A stretch of 64,000 nucleotides of DNA from Halisarca cf. caerulea (taxonomy: Eukaryota > Porifera > Demospongiae > Chondrillida > Halisarcidae). The notes under the pieces were generated by a model. That model ran no database searches and was not told the DNA's origin. It saw only the letters and a program-made list of their open reading frames with translations. The translations under genes were made by a program, and so were the position numbers. Positions 44,573 through 55,635 of this stretch are shown here, in pieces. The stretch is taken from positions 12,015,301 through 12,079,300 of the forward strand of contig CAUJGJ010000397.1 of assembly GCA_963170055.1 (NCBI GenBank), written 5' to 3'. Position 1 is the stretch's first letter. Every line of letters starts with the position of its first letter.

Positions 44573-44595
<23 letters not shown>
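44323..44595 (-). repeat. 270-bp repeat with two hairpins, right inverted copy
   Basis: An inverted near-identical copy of 37478-37748: terminal hairpin at 44323-44384, nested palindrome near 44445-44490, ending in a TA run (44578-44602). The pair encloses 6.57 kb, of which 5.69 kb is the inserted Gypsy. Confidence 0.9.
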
Positions 44596-44603
<8 letters not shown>

Positions 44604-44804
44604 CGGACAAACGTTACACACCGGAAGTCCAAATGAAAACAATATAGGGGCTGCCTGCGGCAGCCCCTAAAAATACTTTTCTATGTGTTATGTGTGTTTG
44701 TTTGTTGGTGTGCATATGTACGTAGTGTAGTAAGAAAAGATATGTTAGTGCATGAGTATGTGGGGTGGTTGTAGTGTATAAACTCTGCATATTTTGCATA
44801 TTCT

Positions 44805-44856
<52 letters not shown>

Positions 44857-45324
44857 CGTGTGTATGTGTGTGTGTGTTGTGTGTGTGTATGTGTGTGTGT
44901 GTGTGCGTGTGTGTGTGTGTGTTGTGTGTGTGTGTGTTTGTGTGTGTGTGTGCGTGCGTGTGTGTGTGTACGTGTGTGTGTTCAATGTATAGTCCAGTAA
45001 GAAAAGGTATATAAGTGCAACATTATATTATATGCATGTACGGGGTGATTATGGAGTATAAACATTGTATATTTTACATAATATTCTCATTTATAGTACA
45101 TATTATTATACGTGTATGTATATGACAATGTGTAAGTGTGAGGTACAATGTTAGAAATAAAATGCAAGGTTCACACAAAAAAGGGAGCGATTCTATTACT
45201 CCATGTTTGAGTACGTAATGTTTCATGATTTTTAGCATAATTTATTCTTACGTATGATTCTTGGACTTACGTAATTGCTTTATCACATGACTAAAGAAGG
45301 GGAAATTTGCCAAGTGTGAAATCT
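44596..45324. other. Non-coding stretch with hairpin and TG microsatellite
   Basis: A stem of GGGGCTGCC and GGCAGCCCC lies at 44648-44671. A TG tract runs 44806-44985 with TTCG and TGCG interruptions. Nothing else seen. Confidence 0.75.
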
Positions 45325-45849
45325 TGGTTCGCTATCGAGAAGACATAGCCTTATTACAGTCAGTCATTGTAGTCGAATCGCTACTATTTACACTTTTAGC
45401 GATATTTATTGGAGATTTGATTTGTTTAAGGTCAGATTGTTCATCACATAGAGCAACAATGTGTGTTGTGCAAAGAATATTGGTAAGTTACACGAACTGT
45501 TGCTATGATTCTCTGGTTGGGCTTCTCTTAACCTATTCTATGCTTTTTTGTAGGGAATTGTTATTCGCGTGCTGACTAGGGAGCAATTGTTGAATTGACT
45601 AGAATATGCTGAAAGGACTTGTTTGCAGTTTCCACTTCTACAAGAGTTAAAAGAAACTTTTTCTTAATTTCAGATACCCTAGAAAAGGTAATCTGTTATT
45701 GCATACCCCGTGTGATCATTATGAGTGATTACTGATTCATTTTATAGATACTCAATGCCTATTTTGTATTTCAACGGTATCATTGATCAACACAGTAAGA
45801 ATGTTTGTATTGTATCATTCTTGCCTTACTTGTACTTTTTCGAACATTA
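45325..45849. other. Non-coding stretch
   Basis: Short open frames without coding character. No repeats recognised. Confidence 0.6.
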
Positions 45850-45854
45850 TTATG

Positions 45855-46186
45855 CATAGGCGGAGGAATGGTTTGACAAGTGGGGAGCCTAAAAGCCATG
45901 CATATGATGATGCACAACTCATGGTTATTATCGCAATTGTGTCCATGCATGCAATGCTGTACACAGATATTTATTACATATTGATCATTGAGATTATAAT
46001 TTTAAGTACCAGTGTTTTATTCTTGTACTTTATTGTATATCACACTTTTTTCACCTAATGTGTTGAATATGCAGCTTTTCAGTCAACTTATTGGGGGGGG
46101 GGGGGCAAAGACATTCTTGCCCCCCCCCCCTTTGTGATAAGTGAGAGGGTCATGGCCCCCCTGGCCCCCCTATTCAGCCGCCTATG
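45855..46186. mobile_element. hAT-like MITE, 332 bp, 5-bp target duplication
   Basis: Ends CATAGGCGGAGGAATGG and, inward from the right, CATAGGCGGCTGAATAGG. Target duplication TTATG at 45850-45854 and 46187-46191. A subterminal hairpin pairs a 13-G run with a 13-C run (46095-46130). The terminus resembles that of the hAT at 21602-24691 (CAGAGGCGTAGGAA), and the duplication length is the same. Confidence 0.75.
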
Positions 46187-46191
46187 TTATG

Positions 46192-46554
46192 TAACTTACT
46201 GTAACAGCTAGTAAACTCATGTTTTAACATTCAATTTTATTTATCTACACACACACACACAAACTTTTTTTTCACACTTAATCATCAATATTATACAGAA
46301 AAAAAGTGTACAATACTGTGACTAGGAGTCACAAAGGATAACAGAATGCCAATGTGTTGTTAGTAAAACACAGCGCATAAGAATCTGCTAAAGTAACTGT
46401 AAAACAAAAGACACTAATACATATATAAGACTACTACACTGAGTACGTACGTACACCTAAATTATCTAAAGTATAAATTAACCAATGACCTACGTACTTT
46501 ATGGGTACAAATTCTATTCTATACGGTCTAAACAATGCCAGGAACAAAAAAAAG
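46192..46554. other. Non-coding stretch
   Basis: AT-rich sequence with a short ACAC tract near 46248. Probably includes the LINE 3' UTR. Confidence 0.5.
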
Positions 46555-47421
46555 TTATGAAATACAGTTCCGCCTACTCCAAATCTGGAAAGATCCAATG
46601 ACGGCATCGGTGGCAACTTCCCTTAGGAACATCTGGTAGGGTGCTGACTTGATTCTCAAGAAGGAACGAAGAGGCTCAAAACTAGATAAGTCAATAAAGC
46701 CTCTGGAACCAACTTGTAAGGGCAAAACAGTGCAAGAATATCCAGAGGACTGGATGTGCTCACTCAAGTCAACATATCGAAGCATTTTCCTCTCCAATGC
46801 TCTGTCCGATATGGTATCAAAAAAGACTGTAAGTTCAATCAAGAAACACTTCTTCTTGTCTGTGTTCCATATCACAATATCTGGTCTGAGATCAGAGATG
46901 AGGAAGTCGGGGCGATTGTATGGACAATCAGGGAGATCTGCTATTAGGTGGTAATCACTACAGTGTGACTCAATAATAGATTTAATACGGGTAAGTATGG
47001 TGTTGTGCCTGTTGTCATAGCGCCATTGGTTGAGGGAAACATTGCAATTGTTCAGTACATGTAGGAGGGACTGAACCTTACCACAGAGAGGGCAATTACT
47101 GGATTCCAGCTTCTTCCACTTGTGAAGATTCTTGTTGTGTGGCAAGGTATCCAGAGTGGCTTTCAATGCAAACTTGAAGGAGAAGTCAGGAAGAGCCTGA
47201 ACAGCAGCAATCCATATGCTGTAGCAACTACTGTCAACAGAGCGAAAGCATTCCCCTTGCATCTCGAGAGACTGCAGATGGTGTATACGAGAGAGGTCAT
47301 CTGACTCTGTAACTGTTGACTGTGACAATCTTTTGAGGGCTGCACAGGACATACCAGGATCATGCACTAGGTAGTCTCGGACAACAACAGAGGGCAGGAA
47401 TGCAGAGCCTGTTGTGTGTCG
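46555..47421 (-). pseudogene. C-terminal part of an RLE-type LINE ORF
   Basis: The frame reads from about 47421 (one TAG near the start) to 46555. It contains ALPDFSFKFALKATLDTLPH, a CCHC finger (CPLCGKVQSLLHVLNNC) followed by RYDNRHNTIL, then RPDIVIWNTDKKKCFLIELT, RALERKMLRYVDL and LPLQVGSRGFIDLSSFEPLR. CCHC plus RPD ... ELTV ... K..RY is the restriction-like endonuclease end of R2/NeSL/HERO-type LINEs. The 5' side stops exactly where the AAATCG arm begins at 47422. Confidence 0.7.
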
Positions 47422-47890
47422 GCCTTATGGCAAGCCATCAGTAACAAAACTCGAAGACGTTGGAAATGGAATCTTAAATCGTCGTGAGGCGTGGAAAACG
47501 ATTTAAGGCTGACGCAATACGATTTGGGATCGGCCAAAACGATTTGGGATGGATTTAAACTCCAAGACATTGGAAATGGAATCCTAAATCGTCGCAAGGT
47601 GACGGAACGATTCAAGGCCGACACAAAACGATTTGCGATAGGGTCAAAACGATTTGGGATGGATATGCAGAGTTTTGGAGTTAGCGACGATTTAGGAAGA
47701 CTTGAAAACGTTTTAGGAAAGTGATACAACGATTTTGTGATCAGTTTAAAACGATTTGGAGCCGCTTATTGGCGACGTTTCAAGTTTCAATGCAGTGATA
47801 TGCTAGCGACGATTCAGATCTGAAGGACTTTAAAACGTTTTGGGACACTGTTTGACACGACGATTAAGGGAGACAGAAGACGTTGAGGAT
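47422..47890. repeat. Left arm: AAATCGTTTT-word array
   Basis: About 20 occurrences of AACGATTT or AAATCGT variants in 470 bp, in both orientations, built from two units of about 115 bp plus diverged sequence. The word AAAACGATTTGGGAT recurs several times. Confidence 0.9.
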
Positions 47891-48840
47891 TAATTGGTGA
47901 ATCTGAGCATGCGCAGTAGTATATTCTTCCACGTGTTTGTCATTCTATGACCCTGGCAAACAATTCAAGGAGCTGAGTTGAGGGTCTGGCTAGTACTCTA
48001 CGTAAATATCTGCTTATAGAATTGCTAGTTGCCCTGTCTATCTCCGGCGATTTTTTGCGATGTCCATTGGTTGGCAAGAGTTTTTCAGGGAATTAGAAAG
48101 CCTTTTGAATGAATTTACCAACAGAGTGAATGAATCCAACGAAGCTTATTGTGAGTACGCCATCGGTAGATGTGACATTGCCATTCGATCTATTTCTGGA
48201 GTAGAACTAAACGCTGGCCAACTCTTGAGAGGTGAAACCGAGCCCGAAGATCGCGAGCAACTGCAAACCATATTACTTAATTCAACGCTGCTTTTGTCTT
48301 CATTAAGAAATATTTCTTTGCTTTGGGAGGAAAAATTAGAAGTTTTATCCGTGCATCCACCTCCTCGTCGTCCTCCCTTAACTGCAAGAAGACTCCCTGG
48401 AAGGCCCAGTTTTGCCATAAATCCCGAGCAGGTCTTGCTTCTGGTAGAAATGTCTTTCTCTTGGGTCCAGATTTCCAGATTGCTTGGCATATCCAGGCAA
48501 ACCCTTTGGAGACGTAGAATTTTGTGGGGCATGCATCACATTCAGAATACTATTAGTGATGAGGAACTTGGCAGCATCATTCAAACTGTGCGTCAAAATC
48601 ATCCGCAGATGGGAGAAACAATCACCACTGGAATTATCCATTCAATTACAGGGTGTCGAGTGTCCAGACGTAGGATTAGGAGATCTATCCATGTTGTGGA
48701 TCCATTGTTTACATCCTTACGTTGGCGGAATGGATTGGTCACTCGGAGGCCATATTCTGTTCGAGGACCAAACGCTTTATGGCATATTGGTATGTCAATA
48801 CAGTACAATGATTGTACTATTATTTGACAATGGCATATTG

Positions 48841-48841
<1 letters not shown>

Positions 48842-48887
<46 letters not shown>

Positions 48888-48900
48888 ATATATATATATA
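48842..48900. repeat. CTAT and TA microsatellite
   Basis: About eleven CTAT units, then a TA run ending at the left tip of the DUF7869 element. Confidence 0.95.
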
Positions 48901-51635
48901 TGTGAGGGCATCAAGTAAAAAGGAAATCTTGTGCACAATAACATATTTTGACATTTCAATGTATTTCAGTAAAGTGATCCTTCAACTACCTAATACCAAG
49001 TTTTGAGTTTTATTCCAGCTGCTAAAATGGAAATAATACCCTTTAACTCCGGGTATCAATCGCATCAAGTAAAAAAGCACATGTCACCGATGCATGTTCT
49101 TTGAATAATTTTTGAAATCTTAAAGCACTTACATGTATTAAATATCAAAAACATCTATATAGGCTATTCTAATTGTTCATGGAAGTCTAAACAGTAGAGT
49201 TTGGCTGACGTTCAACTGGTACAAAATTGGTGTACATTTGTTTCAGATGGGCGGATTTTGTGGCAGATATACTCTTTACTTTTTCACGGCGTTTGTATGT
49301 ATCACCACTACAAGGCATTGCCATTTCATTTGTGACATGACCCTTGGACACTTTTAATGGTGTTTCTTCAAAAGGCCCCTCGTAACAGCGTTCACGTATT
49401 TTCATTATGGCGTTATTCGATATTGGATGGCGAACAATTAGGAAGTCGTGAAGGGAACGTATTCCTGGTAGTTTCGAATACTTTTCCTCTGTTTTTTCCC
49501 TCCATGTCTTCACAATGTCTCCATCATCAATCACCACTGAAGAATAGTTTGAAGCAACTGATTCAAGTTCAGTAATGTTAAAAACATCACTGCACGAGTA
49601 GGTTTTTGCAACTTTGGAAAAAACACGATCTGGGGCAAACTTAGTGTGGCCTGCAATAAGGAAAGATATTCGAAAGTAGTCGAGAATCTGATGTTGCACT
49701 AGTTCCATAGCTGCTGACATCAGATGGCAATTTTTATTAGTGCTTCCAGCGTTGTCTAGGAACAAGTGTACCCGTCGAACCCATGATGGAAAATGATCCG
49801 ATTCTTCAATGTAGTGGCAGAGGTAACTCAAAGTGTGCTCTGTGTTCTTGGGACCAATTGTTTCATTAAAAAGGTACATATGAGCTGACTCATCCCTATG
49901 ATCCACCAGGCCAAAAAGATCAATAGACAACTTCTGAAGGTAGTATGTACTACCTGGCTGTGGAGAATGTCCCCAGTGCGGTATCAATTTTGACATTTGA
50001 TAGTCTGCACTCAAAGCAAGAGTGAAAGTATGTTTCAAAGCACTTAGTGATTCTGAGTCAGGCTGTGCATCAGTTAGCTCTTGAATCTTTGCCCATTGTT
50101 GCTTACATCGAGCAGTCATTTCGTTGTAGAAATCACGTGATTTAGCAGCTTGCTCTTTGTGCATGGCTAAAGTATCCTCTGTCGTCCTGATATCGCTTTC
50201 CAGCTTCCTCTGTTCTTCTTCCTCAACAGATCCAGTGTGTCGCTTGCGCTTGAGTGATGTCTGAATCCCACTGATGGTTTCCTTCAATCGGGCACAAGTA
50301 TCGCAATAATCAGCTTTATGTGGGTAAATACTTAACTTGGGTCTCTCTGCTTTCAGCCATGCAGAGACACTACCATTTGAACAAGTTCCTCTACCCCTCT
50401 CCCCTTGTACCCGATTAAATACTCCAACAACAGATTCCTCAATTCGCTGGTTGTAATGGTGTACCCCTTTCTTAGGTATTTGGATGGTCTTGAAGATTGG
50501 GAGGAAGTAGTGGGTGGAACTAGTGCTGTCTTCACGACGTCCATTAGGCTGGCTATTGATGTCAACAAAGTCTAGAAAGTCTGCCTTGACAGACGTTTTG
50601 GCCTGATTCGACGTTCTTCCAGCAAGACCATGGCGCTCGTGAGGGTAGCGAACAGCAACAAGCGTTTCCTGATCAAGTGAATTCCACCATTGCACAAATG
50701 CAATATCACAGCCAGGGGGCATGACAACATATGGCCCTAACTTCCCCTCCTCAACAGCTGATTTTGACATCTCTCGTATAGGTTCATTGAACTGTGCCCT
50801 TTTCTGTGTGCGCAAACGTGAAAGACGCTTGGAAGAAATGCCCAGAGTTGTACGAATGCACTTGGTACAAAAGAGGAAGTTGCCCATGGGATCAAAGATG
50901 TTGTTGCGTAGCCACTCATTTTGCTTGACAATGTCACGACAATGCTGAAAGTTAGGCTTACTTGGATGAGGGCTAATGATCTTCCTCCTCTTTAGCTCAC
51001 TGCCCTGCCTCAGAAGACCTTTGAAGGTTTCTTCATATTTCTGGAGCACAGGAGCACAGCTGTTGCACGCATCAGGACTAGGTGGTGTTTTCCCATCAGA
51101 CGCTGATGAAAGGGAGCCATCCAATGACGATTGTGAAACCACTGAAGAGTAGGGTTTTCTAGCGCTTCCTTCCAGGAAAATCCTGCGCTTTCGTACCCTT
51201 CTTGTCTCCTCGTCGCTCGCATTATCGTAAGAATGGTCCGAGTAACTGCCATCTGAATCGGAGTAACTAGTTTCCGAAGCGGATGATTCTTCAACTGGGA
51301 TCATAACTGCCTGAAAACTGTCTGATGTAGGTGATCCTGGGTCCCTTATAGGGGTACTTGATAGCGGTAACGAAGAAGCCATGCTCGAAACGTACGAACG
51401 AGACGAAAGTTTTGCGAAGCCTAACAAATAATCAAACTACGGCAAACTCGCGCCAAAACTAGCAGTGTCTTAGTTCATACATGGTACTACCCACTGCTAA
51501 ATTACAGGGTTTCACTCGTTACCATCAGCATCCGTATAACCTAAAACTCCACAGCTAAAATCGGCCATTTTGTAGCGCGATTTACAAAAAATCATGTATG
51601 TGCATAAGATTTCCTTTTTACTTGATGCGCCCACA
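48901..51635 (-). mobile_element. DUF7869-type DNA transposon, copy 1, in an AT run
   Basis: Tips read TGTGAGGGC-ATCAAG on the left and TGTG-GGCGCATCAAG inward from the right; both continue as AAGTAAAAAGGAAATCTT and RTGCACA, giving about 34 bp of inverted repeat. A subterminal echo (CGCATCAAGTAAAAAAG) lies at 49062. The flanks are TA runs on both sides, so a TA-type duplication is possible but cannot be resolved. One long ORF fills the interior. Confidence 0.85.
49187..51427 (-). CDS. DUF7869-family protein, probable transposase
   Basis: About 746 codons, no lesion. N-terminus Ser/Asp-rich (SDSDGSYSDHSYDNASDEE) with a basic stretch; Cys pairs at LFCTKCIRTTLGIS and YCDTCARLKETI; a coiled coil (SVEEEEQRKLESDIRTTEDT). 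The conserved C-terminal domain has YYLQKLSIDLFGLVDHRDES, VRRVHLFLDNAGSTNKNCHL and FLIAGHTKFAPDRVFSKVAK. The acidic residues in IDLFG and LFLDN plus GHTKFAPD make a plausible RNase H-like triad (inference). I know this signature from many unannotated invertebrate, algal and oomycete proteins. Its terminal repeats here support a role in transposition. Alternative: a passenger gene. Confidence 0.75.
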   Translation of the reverse strand: MLGFAKLSSRSYVSSMASSLPLSSTPIRDPGSPTSDSFQAVMIPVEESSASETSYSDSDGSYSDHSYDNASDEETRRVRKRRIFLEGSARKPYSSVVSQSSLDGSLSSASDGKTPPSPDACNSCAPVLQKYEETFKGLLRQGSELKRRKIISPHPSKPNFQHCRDIVKQNEWLRNNIFDPMGNFLFCTKCIRTTLGISSKRLSRLRTQKRAQFNEPIREMSKSAVEEGKLGPYVVMPPGCDIAFVQWWNSLDQETLVAVRYPHERHGLAGRTSNQAKTSVKADFLDFVDINSQPNGRREDSTSSTHYFLPIFKTIQIPKKGVHHYNQRIEESVVGVFNRVQGERGRGTCSNGSVSAWLKAERPKLSIYPHKADYCDTCARLKETISGIQTSLKRKRHTGSVEEEEQRKLESDIRTTEDTLAMHKEQAAKSRDFYNEMTARCKQQWAKIQELTDAQPDSESLSALKHTFTLALSADYQMSKLIPHWGHSPQPGSTYYLQKLSIDLFGLVDHRDESAHMYLFNETIGPKNTEHTLSYLCHYIEESDHFPSWVRRVHLFLDNAGSTNKNCHLMSAAMELVQHQILDYFRISFLIAGHTKFAPDRVFSKVAKTYSCSDVFNITELESVASNYSSVVIDDGDIVKTWREKTEEKYSKLPGIRSLHDFLIVRHPISNNAIMKIRERCYEGPFEETPLKVSKGHVTNEMAMPCSGDTYKRREKVKSISATKSAHLKQMYTNFVPVERQPNSTV

Positions 51636-51665
51636 TATATATTATAATATATTATAATTATATTA

Positions 51666-51797
51666 TATGTGTGTGTCTATCTATTTCATTATCTATCTAT
51701 AAAATATCTGTGTGTGGTGTGTGCATGTGTGTGGTGTGGTGTATGTGTATGTGTGTGGTGTGTGGTGTGGTGTGTGTGTGTGTGTGTGTGTGTGTGA
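51666..51797. repeat. TG and CTAT microsatellite
   Basis: Imperfect TG, TGGTGTG and TCTAT tracts in the integrase intron. Confidence 0.85.
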
Positions 51798-52703
51798 TAT
51801 TGTATATAACTAACTGTGCATTGACGTATTTTATTTTATTCTTCCTCAGTATAAATATTACCTTAATAAGTACCTTTATTTGATAATGTAGATGGACATC
51901 ACAAGCTTGTTCGCTGGAGATTTGTGGTGCATGCTGGTATTGATGGATACAGTCATCTAGTTACCTACATGAGGTGCAGTACAGACAACAGGGCAGCTAC
52001 TGTCTACAGGCTTTTTATTGATGCAGTTAGGCACTATGGACTTCCAAGAAGGGTTCGATGTGATCAAGGCCGAGAGAATATAAGAGTTGCAGAGCATATG
52101 ATCCAGTATCAAGGAAGTAATTGAGGGAGCATCCTGGTAGGTAGCTCAGTCCATAACCAAAGGATTGAAAGACTATGGAGAGATATGCATCGCTGTACAA
52201 CATCTGTTTACTACCGCCTATTCTACCACCTGGAACAAACTGGGCTTTTAAACCCTTTGAACAACCACCATTTGTTTGCTCTGCATTACATATACCTCCC
52301 TAGAATTAACCAATCTTTAGACATTTTCTGTGATGGCTGGAATAATCACCGTTTGAGATCGGAACATCATTGGACACCTCTACAGTTATTTACAGCAGGT
52401 GTTATCGAACAGGAGAGCACTGAGTCTGAAGATGCTGAAATGGATTTGGACCAACTATTAGATTATGGAGTAGAAGAAGCTGGAATTGCACCAGCACGTG
52501 ATGATGAACATGATGAAGGAGTGCCTGTCCCATCAGTGAACATTTCTTTAACTGAATCACAATTGGAAAATTTAAGGAACACGGTTGATCCACTAGCTGA
52601 AAGTGATTCCTATGGCATTGACTTGTATCGACAAACATTGACTTTCATTCAGTGACTTACTCTTTTTGAAAAATTGTTTTTAAAACTCTGAGTACATGGT
52701 CCA

Positions 52704-52790
52704 TAGTCTCGTTCCCAGACCCACTTCCGGACACCATTCTATAAATATTCTGTCATCTTCGCATGTGCAGTGGGTCTGGGAATGAGACTA
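52704..52790. mobile_element. Mutator-like MITE, 87 bp, 9-bp target duplication
   Basis: Ends TAGTCTCGTTCCCAGACCCA and, inverted, TGGGTCTGGGAATGAGACTA. Flanked by perfect 9-bp direct repeats CATGGTCCA (52695-52703, 52791-52799). Nine-base duplications are typical of Mutator-like elements. Confidence 0.85.
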
Positions 52791-52799
52791 CATGGTCCA

Positions 52800-52952
52800 T
52801 GGATCGATACATGGCAGGAGTCCTGTTACTAGCTGTATTGCATGTGTATATACATATTATATGATTTCAATGAATGAATTGATTGTGCTTACCTATATTC
52901 GTATAGTACACACACACACACACACACACGCACGCACACATGCACATACACG

Positions 52953-52995
<43 letters not shown>

Positions 52996-53585
52996 CATAC
53001 GTACAGCACCTGGCTGAAAGATCCACGGACCATATGTATGTAGAACAATGAACTTTGGCCAGATTAGAGAGGTGGTTGGAATATAGACAGGTTCAATCAT
53101 TATAATATGCATGGGTGACTTTTGGAAACATGCAAGCAGTATGATGTATGGTCATTTTATACAGTCTGCATGCATGAACATTGAGGCTCAGATTATCAAG
53201 GTTCTATAAGGTGACTACTGACACAGGCCGCAGTTCCATGCTCTGTATTTTGATGATGAACGTGCAAATATTGTAACAATTCTCGCAGGGTTTCAATTAA
53301 TGCATATTAATTGTCAGCACCAATATAACACACTAAAACAATGTCATATAATAGTAGTAATAATATCGGTAATAACATAGAAATGGTATAAGTTTGATAT
53401 ATATAGCTGCAGTTATTATAAGACTTAGTAGAAAGAAAACTGCCATGTATAAGTAGCAAACGAAGTGACAGATCGATGCATGTACGCCCTAACCTATAAA
53501 CTTAAGTATATAAGTGTGCAAATGGTATACAGTTATACATGTAACAAAACAAGTATAAAATGAGCAGACTGTCAGGCCTAACTAC
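52800..53585. other. Spacer between the convergent integrase and HECT genes
   Basis: A CA microsatellite (52908-52993) and AT-rich sequence. No gene. Confidence 0.7.
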
Positions 53586-55568
53586 TCAAATGGCATCCAT
53601 TTGCCAAGCTACATCATCGCACTGCAGAATAGCCAGAAATTCATGTTTGAAATCTCCATATGAGCAGTATGATGATGGCAACTCCAGGCAGCTACTACAT
53701 GTGTGGCTAGTTGGTCGTCTAGCCAGTCCTTCAAGACTATTGAAACATACACTAATGTGAACAGAGCTGCTTACTGCACTACCTGTGGTGAATTGAAGAA
53801 AGGATCGCAATTCATCTTCACGAAGACTTCCAATGAATTGTTGCAGGTATCCATAAACACGCTCTTCATTCAGATTGCTAGTTTGTGGATCATCCAACAT
53901 AGCGAGAACTTTTGATGCTGATACCTGCTGCGCTCTATATATGGAATGAATTTCCTCACATGTCAGCTTGTCCCAGAATGGCCTATGTAGGTCTGGTATG
54001 GCAGACTTCATTTCTGAAATAAAATAAGCAGGTTTCTGTAGAAAATAATGGTTAGCAACACTGATGAGAATGTTCAGTAACGTTGCAGGTTTCGGAGTTT
54101 CGCAAACACTGTATCGGCTCAGTATAGTGATTAGTCCCATCTGCACTGCTGACACAAAGGTACTCTCAGCCTGTTTGACAACTTTCAATGCCTCCCTGCA
54201 TATGCATGCATCATGTGGGCTGAGGCTATCAAGGAAAGCTTCCAGCATCAGCTGATTTGGTAGATCCTTCAAATTTGGCAAAAGTATTGAAGCCAAAGTG
54301 GGGAAGGCTATCTTAACTGGGAGCATTCCTGCAACCATATAGGCATGTGAAAAAATGGCCCCCAGTGCTGAAAAAGGTGGCGAATAAGTATTAGGGATGT
54401 CCACTGGGACCAGGAGTGATGCTCCATCAAAGTGTTTCACATATGCCTCTTCAAAGAAGGCTGAAAACAAATTGCGTGTAACCCCCCCAACATCTACAGC
54501 ACGTTCCCCTTCAAAACTTGTTCGAAATGGGAATTCATCAAGAATACGGGCAAGATCTGTGCTGTAAAGCTTGATTACATCTTCATAGATGTGTGAACGC
54601 CTCACTGTGTGTGTTTTGCCATAATGGAGTGCCAGGGAACTCATAAATGTAGTTCTTCTACTGTCAGCTGCAGCAAATTACATATGAAATTCTCATAATT
54701 ATATATATATATATTACATATGTATATATATATATTTATATGTATACTATATATAATGACATATAGACTATAAATTCAAACAATTCACTTACTACGTATT
54801 TTAAACTACATATACCTTTGTTAAGGACATCAAATCCATCTGCAATGGTGATATCTGTACCCTGGTAGTACCTTGTCTATAGCTAGATCACCCTACATGA
54901 GCACATATATAGTTGGAAAGAAACTCATGACATGTAAATACTGTTTACATATAACATAAAAGACTGACGTTTTATAATTGCACAACTGCTGTCATTAAAT
55001 TTTACAGTATGGCAAGTATTTCATATGACAGAGAGAATGCCGTACATAATATATTATGCATAAACCTATTGCAGCTGCTGATCCCATTGTAGACATTCAT
55101 GCATGCATGTGTGCACAAACCTCTTCAATACTTGGTAGTATACCTTCCTGCTGTAAAGTTGCTTCTTCCCAAATTGTGTGCTTTGGAGAATCATCTGAGT
55201 AGCATAATGACAGGTGATAGTAATATTCTTTACAAACCCTAGCATATTAAGTCTTAGTCTAATCCATGTTAAAACGTCAATGTTTTCACGTAAACAGCGA
55301 TTTATCACAACCAACAAGAAGCATTCACTAACTCAACAGGTTCACATGTTCATGCTGGTCAACCACCTCGTTTGTACACTTTACACCCTGGAAGTAAAAG
55401 AAATTTATGATAATTGTAGCATGCATGTGTCCATAATAATTATGTTGTTGAATGTTAATAAAACATGCAATGCCGTGTGACTGTTTGAATTAACTTAAAG
55501 GTCAGTTGCTCATGCATGCAATTGGCTACTGGGCAATTAAGCTACACTGCACCTTTCATGCATGCAAC

Positions 55569-55635
<67 letters not shown>

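Larger units (their letters stand above)
48060..52655 (+). pseudogene. DDE integrase (rve-like) with N-terminal HTH, two exons, one stop
   Basis: Exon 1 is 48060-48789 (donor GTATGT), exon 2 is 51892-52655 (acceptor TTGATAATGTAG); the split codon gives the first Asp. Residues 1-110 form a domain shared with the relic at 26300. Residues 125-165 are helix-turn-helix-like (EMSFSWVQISRLLGISRQTL). Core: D244 in LWHIDGHHKLVRWRFVVH, D301 in RVRCDQGREN, E336 in VHNQRIERLW, then LPRINQSLDIFCDGWNNH. An acidic tail follows (aa 410-498). It resembles the integrase-core proteins abundant in invertebrate and fish genomes. The only lesion is TGA at 52122-52124, probably from CGA. The intron holds a DUF7869 transposon. 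Confidence 0.85.

Noticed and set aside
45324..45575. 83-codon + strand ORF
   Set aside because: Leu/Ile-rich chance frame in AT-rich DNA with no homology I recognise.
46095..46130. G13/C13 pair as a possible assembly gap artefact
   Set aside because: It lies symmetrically within a MITE with a perfect 5-bp duplication, and similar runs occur in the related hAT element.
51890..52655. Independent transposase gene
   Set aside because: It is exon 2 of the integrase starting at 48060: the split codon supplies the first catalytic Asp and the intervening DNA is an intron with a nested transposon.
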